Assembly (NCBI GenBank): GCA_023436765.1 | Contig: JAEZHX010000079.1 | Coordinates: 1 to 13,398, forward strand | Source of the DNA: Bacillota bacterium | GTDB lineage: Bacteria; Bacillota; Clostridia; Lachnospirales; Lachnospiraceae | Length of the DNA: 13,398 bases | Reading direction: 5' to 3' | The notes under the pieces: model-generated | Database searches by the model: none | Seen by the model: the letters and a program-made list of their open reading frames with translations, nothing else | What the model was told of the DNA's origin: nothing | Shown here: positions 6,386 through 13,398 of the stretch, in pieces | Numbering within the stretch: the stretch's first letter is position 1 | Layout of the letters: every line of letters starts with the position of its first letter | Made by a program: the position numbers and the translations under genes

Positions 6386-7327
6386 TTATTCATATTTTAG
6401 TTTGATAGGACCGGATTCATCAATCGTATCCAGGGTATCCATATGAAAGATGAGAAAGCTCAGTTCAACATCCTTTATTTTCTCTACTCCATTCTCCTCA
6501 AGATCGATAAGCATGATACCATCATAAATTTTCTTACCGGGAACGATGTCAGCCGAGAAAATTGGATCTACCATAAAACCATTCACTGATACATTTTGGA
6601 CCTGAACCGTGATTGCCTTTGCCGTATTATTCTCGATATATAACTTGATTTCCGGTCCTAATATCTCATCAGAAGCAAGTCCCTTATCTACGATTTTGAT
6701 CCCATCCTTTTCATACAACATATCTCCACTGTCATCATAGGTTTGAACATAGGTGTCCTTAGCAGAAGTATTGATAACAATGGGATCTGTCTCTGCAACT
6801 GTTACAAAATCCGAAGTGAAGATATTCAGGCGCAATTCTATCTTAGCAATCTTATCAATCGCACTTTTCTCCAAATCCGTGCTAAAGAAGGCGATAGAAT
6901 CGTTTGCTTTTTTCCCCGCGGCGACATCACTGGAGAAGGTAGGCTCGATCATCAGGTCATTAATAGAAACATCCCTGGCCTGTATGGTCAGATCCTTTTC
7001 CGTATTATTCTCTATTAGGACCTTGAGTTCCGGCCCTAGAAATTCACTCATATCCAGCGAGGTGGCAGTGATTTTTAACCCACCTTCCTCATACAGCACC
7101 TGTTCGGTTATCGTAACCTCTGCAGCGTTATCCTTCGTTCCTGTTACCTGCTCTGTAGCCTTGTTATCTTCTGCTGAACCGGTCCCCTGCTGCTGTTGAT
7201 TTCCGTTATCCCCGGTACCATTGGTTTGTTCCTTATTTCCATTGTTTTGTTCTTCCTTCTTGCCACAGGCATATAGAAGCAATGAAATCATCATAATAAA
7301 TAATATAAGAATCCTTTTATTCTTCAT
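6386..7327 (-). CDS. Lipoprotein with an internally duplicated domain
   Basis: 313 residues from the ATG at 7327, which has GGAG six bases upstream; an ATG four codons earlier lacks a site. A lipoprotein signal peptide (KNKR, hydrophobic stretch, then LLYAC) places the modified cysteine at residue 21, so the protein is anchored on the outer face of the membrane. An Asn/Gln/Gly/Thr-rich linker follows (to about 70), then two related halves of about 110 residues. Each carries LYE-x-G-(L/I)KI, FLGPE or ILGPE, (L/Y)IENNT, a V(S)xN-x(F/L)M(V/I)(E/D)P-x-FS stretch and PGKK or AGKK. The halves look like a tandem duplication of a beta-sandwich-like domain. The function is unknown. The gene stands alone, with hairpins on both sides. 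Confidence 0.85.
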   Translation of the reverse strand: MKNKRILILFIMMISLLLYACGKKEEQNNGNKEQTNGTGDNGNQQQQGTGSAEDNKATEQVTGTKDNAAEVTITEQVLYEEGGLKITATSLDMSEFLGPELKVLIENNTEKDLTIQARDVSINDLMIEPTFSSDVAAGKKANDSIAFFSTDLEKSAIDKIAKIELRLNIFTSDFVTVAETDPIVINTSAKDTYVQTYDDSGDMLYEKDGIKIVDKGLASDEILGPEIKLYIENNTAKAITVQVQNVSVNGFMVDPIFSADIVPGKKIYDGIMLIDLEENGVEKIKDVELSFLIFHMDTLDTIDESGPIKLKYE

Positions 7328-7383
7328 ATCAATCTCCATTCTGCTTAGGAATTCCGTCTTTCGAAATTCTTACTATTGCGAAT

Positions 7384-7416
7384 TTGGGCTTATCTTGATA
7401 TAGATAGCATGCCCAA
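7384..7416. promoter_or_regulatory. Inverted repeat upstream of the lipoprotein gene
   Basis: TTGGGC (7384-7389) and GCCCAA (7411-7416) are exact inverted repeats, with TATC and GATA as further inner arms. The element lies about 57 bases before the lipoprotein start. It could be an operator or an RNA hairpin. I see no reliable promoter in the gap 7340-7543; the rest of the gap to purL holds only the purL terminator structure. Confidence 0.35.
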
Positions 7417-7543
7417 TCGGCTTCTAACTATTTCCCATTAAACTATGAAAATTGGTCCAAATCAGACAATCAAATCGTAAGTAAAGTTTTATTGAATTGA
7501 TAGAATTTTAATAACCTGTCAGAAGCGAAAGAAAGGATAGAAA

Positions 7544-7618
7544 AGGGAGGGACTATAAAGCAGCTTCCTCCGATCAGGTCATACACTGATCTTCCGGAGC
7601 TTCTTCATTTCCCTCCCT
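7544..7618 (-). terminator. Long hairpin after purL
   Basis: The outer arms AGGGAGGGA (7544-7552) and TCCCTCCCT (7610-7618) pair perfectly. The inner arms GATCAG (7572-7577) and CTGATC (7586-7591) close an 8-base loop, with partial CTCC/GGAG and AGCT/AGCT pairing between. On the minus strand it is followed by TTTCTATCCTTTC, a weak U-rich tail. It sits about 95 bases after the purL stop codon and is probably the purL terminator. A short U-rich tail also follows on the plus strand. Confidence 0.65.
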
Positions 7619-7712
7619 GATTTTATTTATTAGCCTTTAAATACCTGCTTATGTTATTTTTTGCTGTCGAGCTTCCTCCTCATCTGCCTAATATCAGATT
7701 TATTGCTTCACA

Positions 7713-10700
7713 TTATCTGAAATAGGACACCCCGGATTCAAAAATCAGCTGATTCTGGTTACCGGTAATATTGATGGCGACATGCTCGCCGCGTCGCTCG
7801 GAGTGGGTCATCTTGCCGAGAACCCTGCCGTCCGGGCTGGTGATACCTTCAATGGCATAATAGGAACCGTTGGGGTTATAGTCCGGATCCATGGTCGGAT
7901 TGCCTGACAGATCCACATACTGAGTTGCTACCTGACCATTCTCATACAGCTTTTTAATCCATTCCTCATTCGCTACGAAGCGTCCCTCCCCATGAGAGGT
8001 CGGTATGGTATAGACACCACCCAGCTCAGCCTTCATCAGCCAGGGGGATTTATTCGTTACCACCTTCGTATAGACCGTTTTGGATACATGTCTTCCGATG
8101 CTGTTGGTAATCAGGGTAGGGGAATCCTCCTTCTGGGGAGTGATCTCACCGTAAGGAACGAGTCCCAGCTTGATCAATGCCTGGAAACCATTACAGATTC
8201 CCAATGCCAAACCATCCCTTTGATTTAATAGTTCACTGACTGCTTCCTTCATCTTCTCATTTCGAAATGCTGTCGCTATAAATTTACCTGAACCATCGGG
8301 CTCGTCACCGGCGGAAAATCCACCGGGGAACATGAGAATCTGTGCCCCCCTCACGCCTCCTGCAAAGGCCTCCACAGATTCCCGAATGTTCTCGGCCGTC
8401 AAATTTCGGAAAACTATCGTATTTACTTCTGCTCCGGCATCCTGAAATGCCTTCCATGAGTCATATTCACAATTTGTGCCTGGAAATACGGGGATGAACA
8501 CCCTCGGCTTCACCACCTTATTCCTTGCAGTATAGATTTTATTTGCATCAAAGAGCTTCGTCTCCAGCTTAAGCTCTTCCGTCTGCGGTCTGGTAGGATA
8601 CACCTTCTCCAGTGTTCCGGTCCAGGAGGCAAGTGCCTCATCAAGTTCTATAACAGTATTCTGATAGCAGATGGAGGCTGTGTCCGTAATCATTCCAAGG
8701 AAGTGGATCTCCTCTTCAGTAAAGGTGCTGTCCTTTAAGCTTACGTTTATGTTAACTCCTGCAGTCATACCTCCAGCCATTAAAGCCTTCCAATTCTCTT
8801 CTGTCATCTCGGCTACCAGATTACCGTAGCCGGGTAGGAATAATTCCTGCTCTGTCAATTGATCGGACAGCTTCATGCCTAACTTATTTCCGAAGGCCAT
8901 CTTACTTAACGCTTCCGCTATACCGCCAAAGCCAACCGCATAAGCGGATGCAATCTTACCGTCCTTCATCAGACGGGTAATTCTGCTATATAAGGAGCCT
9001 ACCTGCTCATAGTCGGGCAGGTCAAAGGAATCTCTTCTGACCTTAAATTCTACCAGGATATTCCCTGCTTTTTTCAGCTCTGTAGTTACGATTTCTCCTG
9101 CCCGTGCGAGATCCACGGCAAAGGATACCAGAGTCGGCGGAACATCGATATCATTGAAGGTTCCAGACATACTGTCCTTGCCTCCGATGGAAGGGAGTCC
9201 GAGCTTGATCTGTGCATCATAGGCACCTAACAAAGCCACCAGCGGTTCTCCCCAACGCTTAGGATCATTTCCGAGCCTACGGAAAAACTCCTGGAAGGTA
9301 AAACGAATCTTCGTATGGTCACCACCTGCTGCCACAATCTTCGCAACCGAGGATAGTACGGCATAAACGGAGCCATGAAATGGAGACCAGCTGGAAAGGT
9401 AGGGATCAAAGCCATAGCTCATCATGGATACCGTATCACACTCTCCGTTCAGGACCGGAAGCTTCGCTACCATGGTCTGGATCGGAGACAGCTGATATTT
9501 ACCGCCATAGGGCATGGTCACTGTGGAGGCCCCGATGGAGCTGTCAAACATTTCAACCAGGCCCTTCTTGGAACATACATTTAAGGCCGATAGATTGTTC
9601 AACCATTTATCCTTAACATCTGTCTTATCTTCTGCTAAACCATTGGCACCCTTCGTAAGATAATTCTCTTCTTTCAAAGGAATCTGAATAACCGCTGCTG
9701 CTTCCTGATGGGCACCGTTCGTATCAAGGAAGGCTCTGGACAGATTGACGATCTCCCTGCCCCTCCATTCCATTACAAGCCTCGGAGCCTTCGTAACCTC
9801 AGCAACAATCACTGCTTCCAGATTCTCTTCTCCTGCAAAGGATAACATTCTATCTGCATCCTTCGGGTCTACCACCACTGCCATTCTCTCCTGGGATTCG
9901 GAGATGGCAAGCTCTGTACCGTCAAGTCCCGCATATTTCTTCGGCACCTGGTCCAGATTGATGTGTAATCCTGCAGCCAGCTCTCCGATGGCCACGGATA
10001 CGCCGCCTGCTCCGAAGTCATTGCATTTTTTGATTAACCTGCTTACCTCTTCCCTGCGGAATAGACGTTGAAGCTTACGCTCCGTAGGAGCATTTCCCTT
10101 CTGAACCTCTGCACCGCAGGTCTCAATTGATTCCGTGGTATGGATTTTAGAAGAGCCGGTTGCTCCGCCAAGTCCATCCCGTCCGGTCCTTCCACCAAGT
10201 AAAATGATAATATCTCCGGGATCAGCGTTCTCTCTTATTACATTCTTCCTCGGAGCAGCACCCATGACCGCACCGATCTCCAGTCTCTTTGCCACATAGC
10301 CGGGATGGTACACCTCATCCACAAGACCCGTTGCCAGACCAATCTGATTGCCATAGGAAGAGTATCCTGCTGCCGCACCGGTACAGATCTTTCTCTGTGC
10401 AAGCTTACCCTTCAGAGTATCCTTTACAGATACCGTGGGGTCGGCTGCACCGGTCACTCTCATTGCCTGATAGACATAGCCTCTGCCGGATAGAGGATCA
10501 CGGATCGCACCACCCAGACAGGTTGCTGCACCGCCGAAGGGTTCAATCTCCGTCGGGTGGTTGTGGGTTTCATTTTTAAAGAATACCAGCCATTCCTCTG
10601 TCTTATCGTCTACTTCTACAGGAACAATGATGGAGCAGGCATTGATTTCATCGGATACTTCCATATCCTCGAGCTTACCGTCGGCACGTAGTTTCTTCAT

Positions 10701-11546
10701 GGCCAGAAGAGCAATGTCCATCAGGGAGATATATTTATCCTCCCTCCCCTTGTACAGTCTCTCCCGTTCCTTCAAATAGCTTTGATAAGCTGCCTGAATC
10801 GGTTCCCTATAATACCCCTCTTCAAACCGGATCTCCTTGAGCTCGGTTAAGAAGGTTGTATGGCGGCAATGATCGGACCAGTAGGTATCCAGGACCCGAA
10901 TCTCCGTCATGGAAGGATCCCGTCCCTCTTCTGTATGGAAATAATTCTGAATATGGTTAAAATCCTCGAAGGTCATCGCCAGATTTAAAGAGGTATATAG
11001 CTGATGAAGTGCATCCCTGCCCATATCCTTGAAGCCATCCAATACTGCCACATCACCGGGCTCCTCATATTCTGCCATCAGAGTCCTCGGTTTCACTTCA
11101 TCGGTTTCCCTGGAATCCACCGGATTGATGCAATAGGATTTTATTCTTTCGAATTCCTCCTCTGTAATATCTCCGGAGAGGATATAGGTGGTAGCCGAGC
11201 GAATCACCGGAGTCTCGGCTTCGTTCAGCAGCTTCACGCATTGCTCTGCAGAATCAGCTCTCTGGTCAAACTGTCCCGGAAGGTATTCCACTGAGAACAC
11301 CTTATCTCCCTCTTCATTAGGAAAGTTCTCCTCCATCAGAATATCCACCGGTGGCTCCGAAAAGACGGTGCCGAGTGCTTTCTTATAAGTATCTTCACTA
11401 AGATTTTCTATATCATAACGGATCAGGACCCTTACAGCCTGAAGGCCCTTCATACCGAGATAACTTCTGAGTTCAGTTTTCAGCTCCTTGGCTCTGACAG
11501 CATAGGGTACTTTTTTCTCTACATAAATTCGTCTGACTTTGCTCAT
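7713..11546 (-). CDS. purL: Phosphoribosylformylglycinamidine synthase, single-chain form
   Basis: 1277 residues: the large PurL, which carries synthetase and glutaminase in one chain. It converts FGAR, glutamine and ATP to FGAM, the fourth step of purine synthesis, in the cytoplasm. Visible motifs are LDTYWSDHCRHTTF (about 219-232), FKNETHNHPTEIEPFGG (about 323-339) and GGKDSMSG in the second synthetase half. The glutaminase domain begins near 1016 with PVFPGTNCEYDS; the nucleophile is C1118 in GICNGFQ and the partners are H1248 and E1250 in MTHSERR. The ATG at 11546 has AAGGAG ten bases upstream. Proteobacteria use a comparable long chain, while Bacillus splits it into PurS, PurL and PurQ; many Clostridia have this long form. 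No other pur gene is in the window, and no purine riboswitch is seen upstream. The flanking LysR is divergent. Confidence 0.97.
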   Translation of the reverse strand: MSKVRRIYVEKKVPYAVRAKELKTELRSYLGMKGLQAVRVLIRYDIENLSEDTYKKALGTVFSEPPVDILMEENFPNEEGDKVFSVEYLPGQFDQRADSAEQCVKLLNEAETPVIRSATTYILSGDITEEEFERIKSYCINPVDSRETDEVKPRTLMAEYEEPGDVAVLDGFKDMGRDALHQLYTSLNLAMTFEDFNHIQNYFHTEEGRDPSMTEIRVLDTYWSDHCRHTTFLTELKEIRFEEGYYREPIQAAYQSYLKERERLYKGREDKYISLMDIALLAMKKLRADGKLEDMEVSDEINACSIIVPVEVDDKTEEWLVFFKNETHNHPTEIEPFGGAATCLGGAIRDPLSGRGYVYQAMRVTGAADPTVSVKDTLKGKLAQRKICTGAAAGYSSYGNQIGLATGLVDEVYHPGYVAKRLEIGAVMGAAPRKNVIRENADPGDIIILLGGRTGRDGLGGATGSSKIHTTESIETCGAEVQKGNAPTERKLQRLFRREEVSRLIKKCNDFGAGGVSVAIGELAAGLHINLDQVPKKYAGLDGTELAISESQERMAVVVDPKDADRMLSFAGEENLEAVIVAEVTKAPRLVMEWRGREIVNLSRAFLDTNGAHQEAAAVIQIPLKEENYLTKGANGLAEDKTDVKDKWLNNLSALNVCSKKGLVEMFDSSIGASTVTMPYGGKYQLSPIQTMVAKLPVLNGECDTVSMMSYGFDPYLSSWSPFHGSVYAVLSSVAKIVAAGGDHTKIRFTFQEFFRRLGNDPKRWGEPLVALLGAYDAQIKLGLPSIGGKDSMSGTFNDIDVPPTLVSFAVDLARAGEIVTTELKKAGNILVEFKVRRDSFDLPDYEQVGSLYSRITRLMKDGKIASAYAVGFGGIAEALSKMAFGNKLGMKLSDQLTEQELFLPGYGNLVAEMTEENWKALMAGGMTAGVNINVSLKDSTFTEEEIHFLGMITDTASICYQNTVIELDEALASWTGTLEKVYPTRPQTEELKLETKLFDANKIYTARNKVVKPRVFIPVFPGTNCEYDSWKAFQDAGAEVNTIVFRNLTAENIRESVEAFAGGVRGAQILMFPGGFSAGDEPDGSGKFIATAFRNEKMKEAVSELLNQRDGLALGICNGFQALIKLGLVPYGEITPQKEDSPTLITNSIGRHVSKTVYTKVVTNKSPWLMKAELGGVYTIPTSHGEGRFVANEEWIKKLYENGQVATQYVDLSGNPTMDPDYNPNGSYYAIEGITSPDGRVLGKMTHSERRGEHVAINITGNQNQLIFESGVSYFR

Positions 11547-11597
11547 ATATTCCTGCTCCTTATCCGCTTAAGAAGATCTGATTTTCCTATCATTTTC

Positions 11598-11626
11598 TTG
11601 CATTATATCATAACATGTCTTATAAT
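11598..11626 (+). promoter_or_regulatory. Promoter of the lysR gene
   Basis: TTGCAT (11598-11603), a 17-base spacer and a perfect TATAAT (11621-11626) point rightward. The predicted start near 11633 gives an untranslated leader of about 105 bases that includes a small inverted repeat (TATTAG 11652-11657, CTAATA 11663-11668) and the GGGAGGT site before the gene. Confidence 0.7.
11602..11610 (-). promoter_or_regulatory. Extended -10 promoter of purL
   Basis: On the minus strand TGATATAAT (11610-11602) is a perfect extended -10 box; no good -35 lies 16-18 bases upstream. The start would be near 11595, about 49 bases before the purL ATG. It overlaps the -35 of the divergent lysR promoter. Confidence 0.6.
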
Positions 11627-11738
11627 CATAATTAATATATGTAAATCTTTTTATTAGGCTGTCTAATATATTTCCTGCTGCCTGCACAAGCTGGAAATCA
11701 ACTACTACACCGATAAAAAGCACACCGGGAGGTATATT

Positions 11739-12614
11739 ATGGATATCAATTATGAATTGTATAAGGTGTTTTATCATGTGGCAAAAAGCCTTAGCTTCTC
11801 GGACGCCGCCGACACATTGTTCATCTCCCAGTCAGCTGTAAGCCAGTCCATTAAAACTCTGGAAAAACGCCTGAATCAGACCCTTTTTATACGAAGCACG
11901 AAGCGGGTAGCCCTTACCAAAGAGGGCGAACTGTTGCTGAAGCATATCGAACCTGCCATCAATCTGATCAGCAGGGGAGAGAATCAGCTCTGCGCGGATC
12001 CTAAAAGCGGTATCCAGCTGAGAATCGGAGCCAGTGATACGATCTGTCGCTATTACCTAGTCCCATTCTTAAATCAGTTTCATGCGAAATATCCGAATAT
12101 TCATATTAAGGTTACCAATGGAACCTCACTCCAATGTGCAAAGCTTCTGGAGAGAAATGAGGTAGATGTGATCGTCACAAATTCCCCAAATCCGGCATTG
12201 AATAATATGATGCAGATTATTCCCGTAAAGGAATTCCACGATGTATTCATCGCCAATCAGGAAGCATTTCCACTGACAGATCATCCGGTTACCCTAGAAG
12301 AGCTCCAGCAGTATCCGATTCTTATGCTGGAGAAGCGTTCCACTACCGCAATTTATCTGCACAATCTCTTCCTGGAGCATTCACTGGATCTGGTCCCTGC
12401 GATAGAACTGAACAGTAACGACCTTCTGATTGACCTGGCAAAGATAGGACTCGGAATTGCCTTCATCCCGGATTTCTGCATCAAGGAGCAGGATGATCTG
12501 GCTATCATTCCTACCACCCAGGAGATTCCCTCCAGAATGCTCGTAGCCGCTTATAATAATGACATACCGATTTCCGATGCTGCCAGGTATTTTATAGACA
12601 GTCTTACTGCTTAG
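11739..12614 (+). CDS. LysR-family transcriptional regulator
   Basis: 291 residues, the normal LysR length. The N-terminal winged helix-turn-helix (MDINYELYKVFYHVAKSLSF, then AADTLFISQSAVSQSIKTLE and RLNQTLFIRS) is textbook. The rest (about 88-291) is the periplasmic-binding-like effector domain (LRIGASDTICRYYLVPFL, LAKIGLGIAFIPDF). The ATG follows GGGAGGTATATT. The gene is divergent from purL, and LysR proteins often control the divergent gene, so purL is a candidate target. No residue reveals the effector, and the link to purines is only positional. Confidence 0.93.
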   Translation: MDINYELYKVFYHVAKSLSFSDAADTLFISQSAVSQSIKTLEKRLNQTLFIRSTKRVALTKEGELLLKHIEPAINLISRGENQLCADPKSGIQLRIGASDTICRYYLVPFLNQFHAKYPNIHIKVTNGTSLQCAKLLERNEVDVIVTNSPNPALNNMMQIIPVKEFHDVFIANQEAFPLTDHPVTLEELQQYPILMLEKRSTTAIYLHNLFLEHSLDLVPAIELNSNDLLIDLAKIGLGIAFIPDFCIKEQDDLAIIPTTQEIPSRMLVAAYNNDIPISDAARYFIDSLTA

Positions 12615-12648
12615 TACAGAGTAGCTAAGCTTAATGTCATCATGTATA

Positions 12649-12690
12649 AAGAGGGGTTTCAGCCAGGTCTGCCAAGCTGAAATCCCTCTT
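12649..12690. terminator. Bidirectional terminator between lysR and the M23 gene
   Basis: A 15-pair stem with one G-U pair (AAGAGGGGTTTCAGC at 12649-12663, GCTGAAATCCCTCTT at 12676-12690) closes a 12-base loop. Short U-rich tails follow on both strands (ATCTTGTCT on plus, TATAC after CTCTT on minus), so the tails are weak but the stem is strong. It lies between the stops of two convergent genes. Confidence 0.8.
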
Positions 12691-12744
12691 ATCTTGTCTC
12701 CATATCCATAATCTTATGTCATCTATTGTATGATTTAGGTGGTA

Positions 12745-13398
12745 TCAAATTCTGAATACCGTATTATATTCCGGTATGGCACCTGTCACCTTCCTCCAAC
12801 CATCGGACCTCTGAACCTCCAGCTCCCGAAAGGAGCATGGAATTCCCTTCGCCTGCATCGGATTTATTGAATCCATCAGATGAAAATGCAGATGCGGTGA
12901 GGTGGAGTTACCGGTATGGCCAACCTTCCCGAGATAATCTCCTTCCTTCACTCTCTGCCCAAGCTTTACCGCAACAGTTCCCGGATGCAGGTGGGCATAA
13001 AAGCTAAAGAAACCATCGTGCTTTAATATGATATAATTACCCGCAATTGCGTGGGACTTAAAAACATTTTCTGAAGGTTGGGACAGCTGCTTGCTGATGC
13101 GGGCAGACCTGCTTAACACCTTCAGGTAATCGGCCAGCGGATGTAAACGTCTGGGCTCCTTCAAACCATCTATGGCCTCGACCACTTCCCCCTCCAGACA
13201 AGCATGTATATCCTCTCTCCAGCAGTAACAGCTCTTAATCGGTATTCCAATCAGGCTGTACCTTAGGGCAGAAGCCTTGAACGGCTTCTTTCCCTTAAGC
13301 TTCAGAAAATCATAAGCATATCTCTGACCGAACAGATCCGTCCCATGACTGGGTATCCTCCTGGCGGGTGTATTCACTGCGACCCATTCTCCTCTTAA
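12745..13398 (-). CDS. M23-family peptidase (LytM-like), 5' end outside the window
   Basis: The visible 217 residues end at TGA 12747-12745. The frame has a GTG at 13377, but it stays open to the window edge, and the extra codons read LRGEWVAVN. That matches the GEW-x-V-x-N stretch seen before the catalytic core in this clostridial M23 subgroup, so the gene is 5'-truncated by the window. Metal and catalytic residues are present: SHG-x-D, then QRYAYDF with Asp, then YAHLHPG and the HxH of PHLHFHL, with the usual VKEGDYLGKVGHTGNS. It probably cuts peptidoglycan or related peptides; no signal peptide can be judged. It shares a bidirectional terminator with lysR. Confidence 0.9.
   Translation of the reverse strand, partial: LRGEWVAVNTPARRIPSHGTDLFGQRYAYDFLKLKGKKPFKASALRYSLIGIPIKSCYCWREDIHACLEGEVVEAIDGLKEPRRLHPLADYLKVLSRSARISKQLSQPSENVFKSHAIAGNYIILKHDGFFSFYAHLHPGTVAVKLGQRVKEGDYLGKVGHTGNSTSPHLHFHLMDSINPMQAKGIPCSFRELEVQRSDGWRKVTGAIPEYNTVFRI

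Noticed and set aside
7992..11388. Many plus-strand open frames opposite purL
   Set aside because: They are shadows of the purL coding strand, without ribosome binding sites or domain-like sequence.
11547..11738. Purine riboswitch upstream of purL
   Set aside because: No conserved purine aptamer core or terminator/antiterminator could be recognised in this short AT-rich gap.
11568..11777. 69-residue minus-strand ORF ending 21 bases before purL
   Set aside because: It reads fairly protein-like, but it overlaps the lysR start and both promoters, has no ribosome binding site at its start, and would need transcription from upstream of the purL -10.

Overview
The window reads as chromosomal DNA of a low- to mid-GC Gram-positive Clostridia, most likely a Lachnospiraceae / Clostridium cluster XIVa relative. 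The pointers are strong AGGAGG-type ribosome binding sites, a very long single-chain PurL, a PadR / HAAS-domain / DUF4097 operon, a Cys-anchored lipoprotein and a clostridial-type M23 peptidase. The species cannot be named from sequence alone. No tRNA, rRNA, CRISPR array, insertion sequence or phage gene was seen. Nearly all genes lie on the minus strand. The exceptions are the cut-off end of a gene at 1-93 and the LysR gene at 11739-12614.

Left part (1-1740): a bidirectional terminator separates the partial plus-strand gene from a minus-strand fusion of a P-loop kinase-like domain and a GNAT acetyltransferase. This gene is visibly AT-richer than its neighbours. Just upstream of it is a 10-codon leader ORF with an excellent Shine-Dalgarno, encoding a peptide with an Arg-Leu-Arg motif. 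The leader is followed by two mutually exclusive hairpins, one of which reaches the gene's ribosome binding site. This resembles ribosome-stalling attenuators of antibiotic resistance genes and is the most interesting item in the window.

Middle-left (1741-3918): a three-gene operon runs padR, HAAS-domain membrane protein, DUF4097 repeat protein. It is driven by a clear promoter whose -35 box lies inside a perfect inverted repeat, the likely PadR operator. This looks like an autoregulated envelope-stress type module.

Middle (4025-7416): an M42 aminopeptidase, a GNAT acetyltransferase and a lipoprotein with an internally duplicated domain follow, all on the minus strand. Hairpin terminators follow the lipoprotein and M42 genes; none was seen after the GNAT gene. 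Short repeats lie upstream of the M42 and GNAT genes.

Right part (7544-13398): purL (about 1277 residues, synthetase plus glutaminase in one chain) is transcribed divergently from a LysR regulator, with promoter elements overlapping in the shared intergenic region. A bidirectional terminator then separates lysR from a convergent M23 peptidase gene whose 5' end lies beyond the window.
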